Below, piece after piece: positions 14,861 to 18,581 of a stretch of DNA of 18,581 nt (position 1 is its first letter; each line of letters opens with the position of its first letter). Source of the stretch: CAWCHZ01 sp963795555 (GTDB taxonomy: Bacteria > Actinomycetota > Thermoleophilia > Solirubrobacterales > Solirubrobacteraceae). Below the pieces are notes generated by a model. It was given only the letters and a program-made list of their open reading frames with translations, was not told the DNA's origin and ran no database searches. The DNA lies in the NCBI GenBank assembly GCA_963795555.1, contig CAWCHZ010000003.1, positions 1 to 18,581 on the forward strand. Direction: 5' to 3'. Position numbers and translations under genes: made by a program.

Positions 14861-16018
14861 ATGCCTCGCCAGCCATCCGCTCGCCCGGCGCGAGGGTGGG
14901 TCGTTGTCGCCGTCTCCATCGCGCTCACGCTGACGGGGGCCTGGTTGGGGACGGGCTCGGCGCTGGCGCAGGGGCCGCCGCGCGGCGCGCGACCGGCTCC
15001 GAACGGCGCTGCGCAGTCCGGGGGCACGGCGCCGTCCGGCACCGGGCAGTCCGGCGGCACCGCGCCCGGGCAGGGCCCCCTCGCCGCGGGGCCTCCGGTG
15101 CCGCGCGGGCCCGGCGAGCCCCAGCCGTCACAGCTGCCGCCCGAGGCTCCGCCGCCCCGCGCCTTCGCAGTGGGGATTCGCGTCATCACCCTCGTCGATC
15201 GCAGCCGCCTGATTCGCCTCCCCAACGGGCGCAGCGAGCCGCGCACGCTGATCACATACGTGCGCTATCCAGCCGTGGGCTCGCAGTCCGGTCACGAGCT
15301 TGCGGGGGCGCCGCCGGCACCCAGCGGGGCGCCATATCCGCTCATCGTCTTCGCCGACGGCTATGACGTGACGCCGGCGGTCTATGCCGCGCTGCTCGAC
15401 AGCTGGGTGCGGGCCGGCTACGTCGTGGCCGCCCCGCTGTTCCCGCGCTCGAGCCCCGGCGCTCCTGGCGGCCCAACCCGGGCGGACATCGTCAACCAGC
15501 CGGGCGACATGAGCTTCGTGATCACGCAGATCAGGCGTGCAGCGCTGACCCCTGGCAACTGGCTGGGAAGGCTCGTCGACACCAGCAGGGTTGCCGTCGC
15601 CGGGCACTCCGATGGCGGCATTACGGCGTTCGCCACGGCGTTCGAGCCGGGCTATCGCGATCCGCGCGTGCGGGCGGCGCTGGTCTTCTCCGGCGCCAGC
15701 CTCGGCGGCTTGCCGCAGCGGCCCGTCAGCCACGCGCCGGCGCTGCTGGCCGCCTGTGGGACCGCTGATCCGATCAACGCGCCCGCCAACGTGCTGGCGC
15801 TCTACGACGCCGTGAGCGGCCCGCGGTATCTGCTGCAGCTGCTCGGTGCCGGGCACCTGCCGCCGTTCGCCTATGCCCAGCCGTGGCTGGGGATCGTCGA
15901 GCGGGTTTCGCGAGCGTTCCTCGACAGCTACCTGCGCGATCGTCCGGCCTCGCCGGCGGAGCTGCTCGCCCTCGGCGCGCACCCGGGTGGGCCGGCCAAG
16001 ATCAGCGGTCGGCCCTAG
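14861..16018 (+). CDS. Secreted alpha/beta hydrolase (dienelactone/PAF-acetylhydrolase-like)
   Basis: A 385-residue exported esterase-like protein. A signal peptide (basic residues, then VVVAVSIALTLTGAWLG, cleavage near ALAQG at 34-38) is followed by a Gly/Pro/Ser/Gln-rich linker (38-100) containing SGGTAP repeats. The hydrolase fold covers about 105-365: PLIVFADGYDV (oxyanion-side strand), nucleophile S250 in AGHSDGG, D303 in GTADPIN and H332 in GAGHLPPF complete the triad. The sequence resembles chlorophyllase/dienelactone hydrolase-type enzymes; substrate unknown. It lies 12 bases after pgsA, so co-expression is likely. Its TAG overlaps the convergent folE2 stop in a shared CTAG. Confidence 0.82.
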   Translation: MPRQPSARPARGWVVVAVSIALTLTGAWLGTGSALAQGPPRGARPAPNGAAQSGGTAPSGTGQSGGTAPGQGPLAAGPPVPRGPGEPQPSQLPPEAPPPRAFAVGIRVITLVDRSRLIRLPNGRSEPRTLITYVRYPAVGSQSGHELAGAPPAPSGAPYPLIVFADGYDVTPAVYAALLDSWVRAGYVVAAPLFPRSSPGAPGGPTRADIVNQPGDMSFVITQIRRAALTPGNWLGRLVDTSRVAVAGHSDGGITAFATAFEPGYRDPRVRAALVFSGASLGGLPQRPVSHAPALLAACGTADPINAPANVLALYDAVSGPRYLLQLLGAGHLPPFAYAQPWLGIVERVSRAFLDSYLRDRPASPAELLALGAHPGGPAKISGRP

Positions 16019-17019
16019 CCCTCCAGCCAGGCGCGCAGCGACATGTGCTCCAGCGCATGCTCGCCGCTCTCGAGCTCGCGGCGCAACTCGCCGAGCACAC
16101 CAAAGCGCTCTGCCACGACGTTGTGCTGGTGGATCGTCTCGAGGTTCTCCTGGCGCGCCGAGACAAATGTCCGCGCGTCGAGCTCGGGGAAGGCGTCGAT
16201 GATCCCCCGGATCATCTCGCGCACGCAGTCCTCGACGAAGCGCGGTCGTCGGTGGGCCTTCTCGACCACCGCCGCCTCATCGGAGCGCTTCATCAGCTCG
16301 TAGATCTCCGACGACATCGAGTCCTCGACGATCGCCAGCAGCACCGCTCCGTCGATCTCGGCGACGCACTCCTCGACGCAGCCGATGTGCAGCGTTCCCA
16401 GGCCGCGCTGGTTGTGGGTCGCGATCGGGACATGCTCGAAGATCCGGTCGATCTGCTCGCTGGCGAAGCCATCCTCCTCCAGCCGCGTGCGCGCCCGGCC
16501 GGCAACCAGCTGCTGGGCGCACGGGCAGGCGGTGATGCCCTGCGCGGCGACGCCGATCAGGCGGCGCGTGCCCCGCGCCGAGGCCACCGCGGTGCCATAG
16601 AGCGTGTAGAGCTCCTGCGTCTGGATGCCCGACACCGGGGCGGGCTTGTGCTCCGGGTAGCGCGCCGCGATCGTGACCTCGGCACGACGGGCTTCCTGGC
16701 GCTCGCGCACGAGCTCAGCGATGTGCTTCGCGAGCGTCTCGACGCGGAAGGATGTCTCGCCGAGGATGACCTCGCCGATCGCCTCGTTGACAACCTCCTC
16801 GAAGCGCGACATGTGGGCGCCCTTCTGGCGTGGGCCGAGATCCACGAAGCACTCCAACCGTGCGCTGTAGAGCTGCTCGCTGCCGTCGTGCTCGATCCGG
16901 ATCACCTTCTCGACGCCGGTGACGCCGACCCGCGAGAGCGACACGTGCAGGGTCGGAAGCTGCGCCTGGACGTCCTGCGCGGACACGGAGGGAGCTGTTC
17001 TGGCGGCCAGGTCGGACAT
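16015..17019 (-). CDS. folE2: GTP cyclohydrolase IB (FolE2/MptA family)
   Basis: A 334-residue GTP cyclohydrolase of the zinc-independent-fold type IB, opening the imidazole ring of GTP at the first step to folate or related pterins. Visible are KGAHMSRFEE (66-75), the metal/active-site C165 in GITACPCAQQ (161-170), THNQRGLG (201-208) and ENLETIHQHN (291-300). The ACPCAQQ and THNQRG forms look closer to archaeal MptA than to classical bacterial FolE2 (CPCSKxIS type), so the product could be the cyclic phosphate instead of dihydroneopterin triphosphate; this needs phylogeny. ATG at 17017-17019 follows an A/T-rich leader with weak ribosome site. The gene diverges from the sigma factor and converges on the alpha/beta hydrolase. 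Confidence 0.88.
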   Translation of the reverse strand: MSDLAARTAPSVSAQDVQAQLPTLHVSLSRVGVTGVEKVIRIEHDGSEQLYSARLECFVDLGPRQKGAHMSRFEEVVNEAIGEVILGETSFRVETLAKHIAELVRERQEARRAEVTIAARYPEHKPAPVSGIQTQELYTLYGTAVASARGTRRLIGVAAQGITACPCAQQLVAGRARTRLEEDGFASEQIDRIFEHVPIATHNQRGLGTLHIGCVEECVAEIDGAVLLAIVEDSMSSEIYELMKRSDEAAVVEKAHRRPRFVEDCVREMIRGIIDAFPELDARTFVSARQENLETIHQHNVVAERFGVLGELRRELESGEHALEHMSLRAWLEG

Positions 17020-17225
17020 TTGTTGCTGGAAAAACTAGGTGCCGGCGCGGAAAACCCTAGGGTAGCGAGGCCGACGCCGGGCCAGCGGTCGTGCTATCAC
17101 TCGCATCCGGCTATTAGCCACCCCCGCCAGAGGCGACCAAGGGAACCAGGGCTCAGCCACCGCGGCAGACGCCGCAAGCGACGTTTCGCAGACGTGCAGG
17201 TGCAACAGAGGGGAGCTCCGGGGCG
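17020..17225. promoter_or_regulatory. Divergent region between folE2 and the sigma factor, 206 bp
   Basis: This is the most AT-tolerant stretch nearby. It holds an 8-bp palindrome CCCTAGGG at 17055-17062 that yields TAGGGT (plus, 17058-17063) and TACCCT (minus), -10-like boxes facing both ways, about 40 bases from folE2. No good -35 pairs with either. The rest (17064-17225) would be a leader of about 150 bases before the sigma factor, with a GAGGGGAG ribosome site about 10 bases before its ATG. No riboswitch class was recognised. Confidence 0.35.
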
Positions 17226-18433
17226 ATGGCGCCCGGGAGATTCGCGTCTAGAGGAAACGGAAACGGGGAAGGCTTGACGGTCAAGACAGACGTTCTGCTT
17301 GTGGATGAGGCTTCGATCGCGGATGTCGAGGAGCTGCGCGCCCTCGTGGCGGAGGGCCAGGAGCGTGGCTATCTGACGTTCGATCAGATCGCGAGCTGCC
17401 TGGAGGAGGTCGAGGTCACCAAGGAGCAGCTCCTCGAGCTGCACGCGACGCTCGAGGAGCACGGCATCGGGATCATCGGCGCTGACGGTCGCGAGGCCGT
17501 TTCGGACAACGCCAAGCTCGAGCTCGGGCCGGATGGGGCCGAGCGCCGGGACAGCCCCAAGGCGCCGGAGATCGATCTGACCGTCGAGCCAAGCCTGGAC
17601 TCATTGCGCCTCTATCTGCGCTCGATCGGCCGCGTGCAGCTGCTGACGGCCGAGCAGGAGGTGCTCGCTCGCTCGCCGCATCGAGCGGGGCGACGTCACC
17701 GCCAAGCAGCAGATGATCGAGGCCAACCTGCGACTCGTCGTCTCGATCGCCAAGGGCTACCTCGGTCGCGGGCTGAGCTTCCTCGACCTGATCCAGGAGG
17801 GCTCGCTCGGCCTGATCCGGGCGGTCGAGAAGTTCGACTACCGCAAGGGCTACAAGTTCTCGACCTACGCCACCTGGTGGATCCGCCAGGCCGTGACGCG
17901 GGCGATCGCCGACAAGGCGCCCGCGCCGTCCGCATCCCGGTGCACATGGTCGAGAAGCTGAACAAGGTCGTGCACGTCGAGCGCCAGCTCGTGCAGAAGC
18001 TCGGCCGCGAGCCGCGGCCCGAGGAGATCGCGCGGCGACCTCGCGTGCACGCCGGGCGAGGTGCGCGAGATCCTGCGCATGGCCCAGATGCCCGTCTCGC
18101 TTCGAGAAGCCGATCGGCGAGGAGGACGAGTCGTCCCTCGGCGACTTCGTCAGCGACGAGAACTCGGCGTCCCCGTTCGACACGGCGTCGGTGAACCTGC
18201 GCTGCGAGGACATCCAACGGGCGGGGGGGATCGACGCGCTTCCCGAACGGGAGCGGCGGCGTCATCGAGCTGCGCTACGGGCTCACCGGCGGGGGAGCCG
18301 CGGAGGCCGCCGAGGAGGTGGGCCGCGCGTTCGGAGTCACGCGCGAGCGGGATCCCGCCAGATCGAGAACAACACCCTGAAGAAGCTCGAGCTGCTTCCG
18401 AGGCCCAGGGCCTGCGAGACGCAGTCTTGCGTA
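17226..18433 (+). CDS. rpoD: Primary sigma-70 factor (RpoD/SigA type), about six frameshifts
   Basis: The housekeeping-type RNA polymerase sigma subunit. The intact start (ATG 17226, SD GAGGGGAG) carries a region 1.1-like helix bundle (SIADVEELRALVAEGQERGY) and region 1.2 (LDSLRLYLRSIGRVQLLTAEQEV). The frame breaks near 17665, resumes in region 2 at 17713 (MIEANLRLVVSIAKGYLGRG, LDLIQEGSLGLIRAVEKFDY, FSTYATWWIRQAV), shifts near 17925 (RIPVHMVEKLNK, region 3), near 18040 (DLACTPGEVREILRMAQMP), near 18105 (EKPIGEEDESSLGDFVSDEN), 18255-18270 (VIELRYGL) and near 18355 (RQIENNTLKKLE, the region 4 helix-turn-helix end). Region 4 between 18280 and 18350 reads poorly. An essential gene is unlikely to be this broken, so errors are probable. 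The stop is unresolved; 18433 is approximate. Confidence 0.85.
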
Positions 18434-18464
18434 GCCGTTCACAAAAGGACTGCGAAGGAGGTGC

Positions 18465-18492
18465 GAACGGGCCGCTGGACAAGCGGCCGTTC
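18465..18492 (+). terminator. Strong GC hairpin after the sigma factor
   Basis: The left arm 18465-18476 and right arm 18482-18492 pair over 11 bp with one bulged G and a 5-base loop (gaacgg(g)ccgct / agcggccgttc). It stands between the end of the sigma gene and tRNA-Tyr, where a terminator would be expected, but there is no T-run afterwards. A full anti-SD complement (AAGGAGGTG) lies just before it with no start codon at usable distance. Confidence 0.5.
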
Positions 18493-18501
18493 GTGCGCAG
18501 A

Positions 18502-18581
18502 GGGAGTGTGCCCGAGTGGCTAAAGGGGACGGGCTGTAAACCCGTTGGCTATGCCTACGTTGGTTCGAATCCTGCTCCCCC
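18502..18581 (+). tRNA. tRNA-Tyr (anticodon GTA), 3' end at window edge
   Basis: A class-II tRNA with acceptor 5' strand GGGAGTG (18502-18508), a D arm beginning CCCGAGTGGC, anticodon stem ACGGG/CCCGT around loop CTGTAAA (anticodon GTA at 18536-18538), a long variable arm (TGGCTATGCCTACG) and a T loop TTCGAAT. The T stem contains a T-T mismatch, and the last bases lack the expected CACTCCC partner of the acceptor strand (only CTCCC is seen), so the 3' end is probably miscalled or cut by the window. Confidence 0.9.

Noticed and set aside
17055..17062. CCCTAGGG palindrome as a Zur or other operator for folE2
   Set aside because: Too short, and unlike the AT-rich TGATAAT-type Zur box; it is kept only as a possible -10 region.
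18454..18462. AAGGAGGTG as ribosome site of a small gene after the sigma factor
   Set aside because: No ATG, GTG or TTG follows at 5-10 bases with a convincing frame; the hairpin and tRNA occupy the sequence.

Overview
The window is a very GC-rich stretch of bacterial chromosome. It carries housekeeping genes (purK-purE-clpP, pgsA, folE2/mptA, an rpoD/sigA-type sigma factor, tRNA-Tyr) mixed with lineage-specific envelope and carbohydrate genes. Base composition, frequent GTG starts, ATGA/TGATG stop-start overlaps and protein similarity as I recall it suggest a high-GC actinobacterium, probably of the Thermoleophilia/Solirubrobacterales type. That placement is inference from recognised motifs, not a search.

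Layout. (1) 1-2216, plus strand: the 3' part of an amidohydrolase, a short unrecognised reading frame and a ROK-family sugar kinase, joined by ATGA overlaps; both recognised genes need several frameshift corrections. (2) 2171-6266, minus strand: a 911-residue protein fusing an NAD-dependent epimerase, an MGDG-synthase-type glycosyltransferase and a membrane-anchored degenerate polysaccharide-deacetylase-like domain, followed 11 bases later by a flavoprotein disulfide reductase. (3) 6419-11856, plus strand: a zinc-ribbon/membrane/discoidin-like protein, an exported TIG-like + lysozyme-like + peptidoglycan-binding protein behind a possible ECF promoter, an LPG-synthase-type (UPF0104) membrane protein with two frameshifts, a STAS protein with an altered phosphorylation motif, and an FAH-family hydrolase. 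(4) 11859-14233, minus strand: purK-purE-clpP, ordered like an operon. (5) 14309-16018, plus strand: pgsA and a secreted alpha/beta hydrolase. (6) 16015-17019, minus strand: GTP cyclohydrolase IB (FolE2/MptA). (7) 17226 to the end, plus strand: the sigma factor, broken by about six frameshifts, a GC hairpin and tRNA-Tyr running to the window edge.

How the genes work together. Much of the accessory content faces the cell envelope: glycolipid-type transferase fusion, UPF0104 membrane protein, phosphatidylglycerolphosphate synthase, peptidoglycan-binding lysozyme-like protein, secreted esterase-like protein and discoidin-like membrane protein. The tri-domain fusion with its flavoprotein neighbour is the best candidate for something undescribed. 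I see no CRISPR array, transposase, integrase, phage gene or classical defence system.

Data quality. Frameshifts in conserved genes crowd the first ~2.25 kb and the last ~0.9 kb, with two more near 10.08 and 10.37 kb, while the remainder holds long intact frames. This pattern fits low-coverage contig ends with indel errors better than true pseudogenes, so end-region coordinates are approximate.
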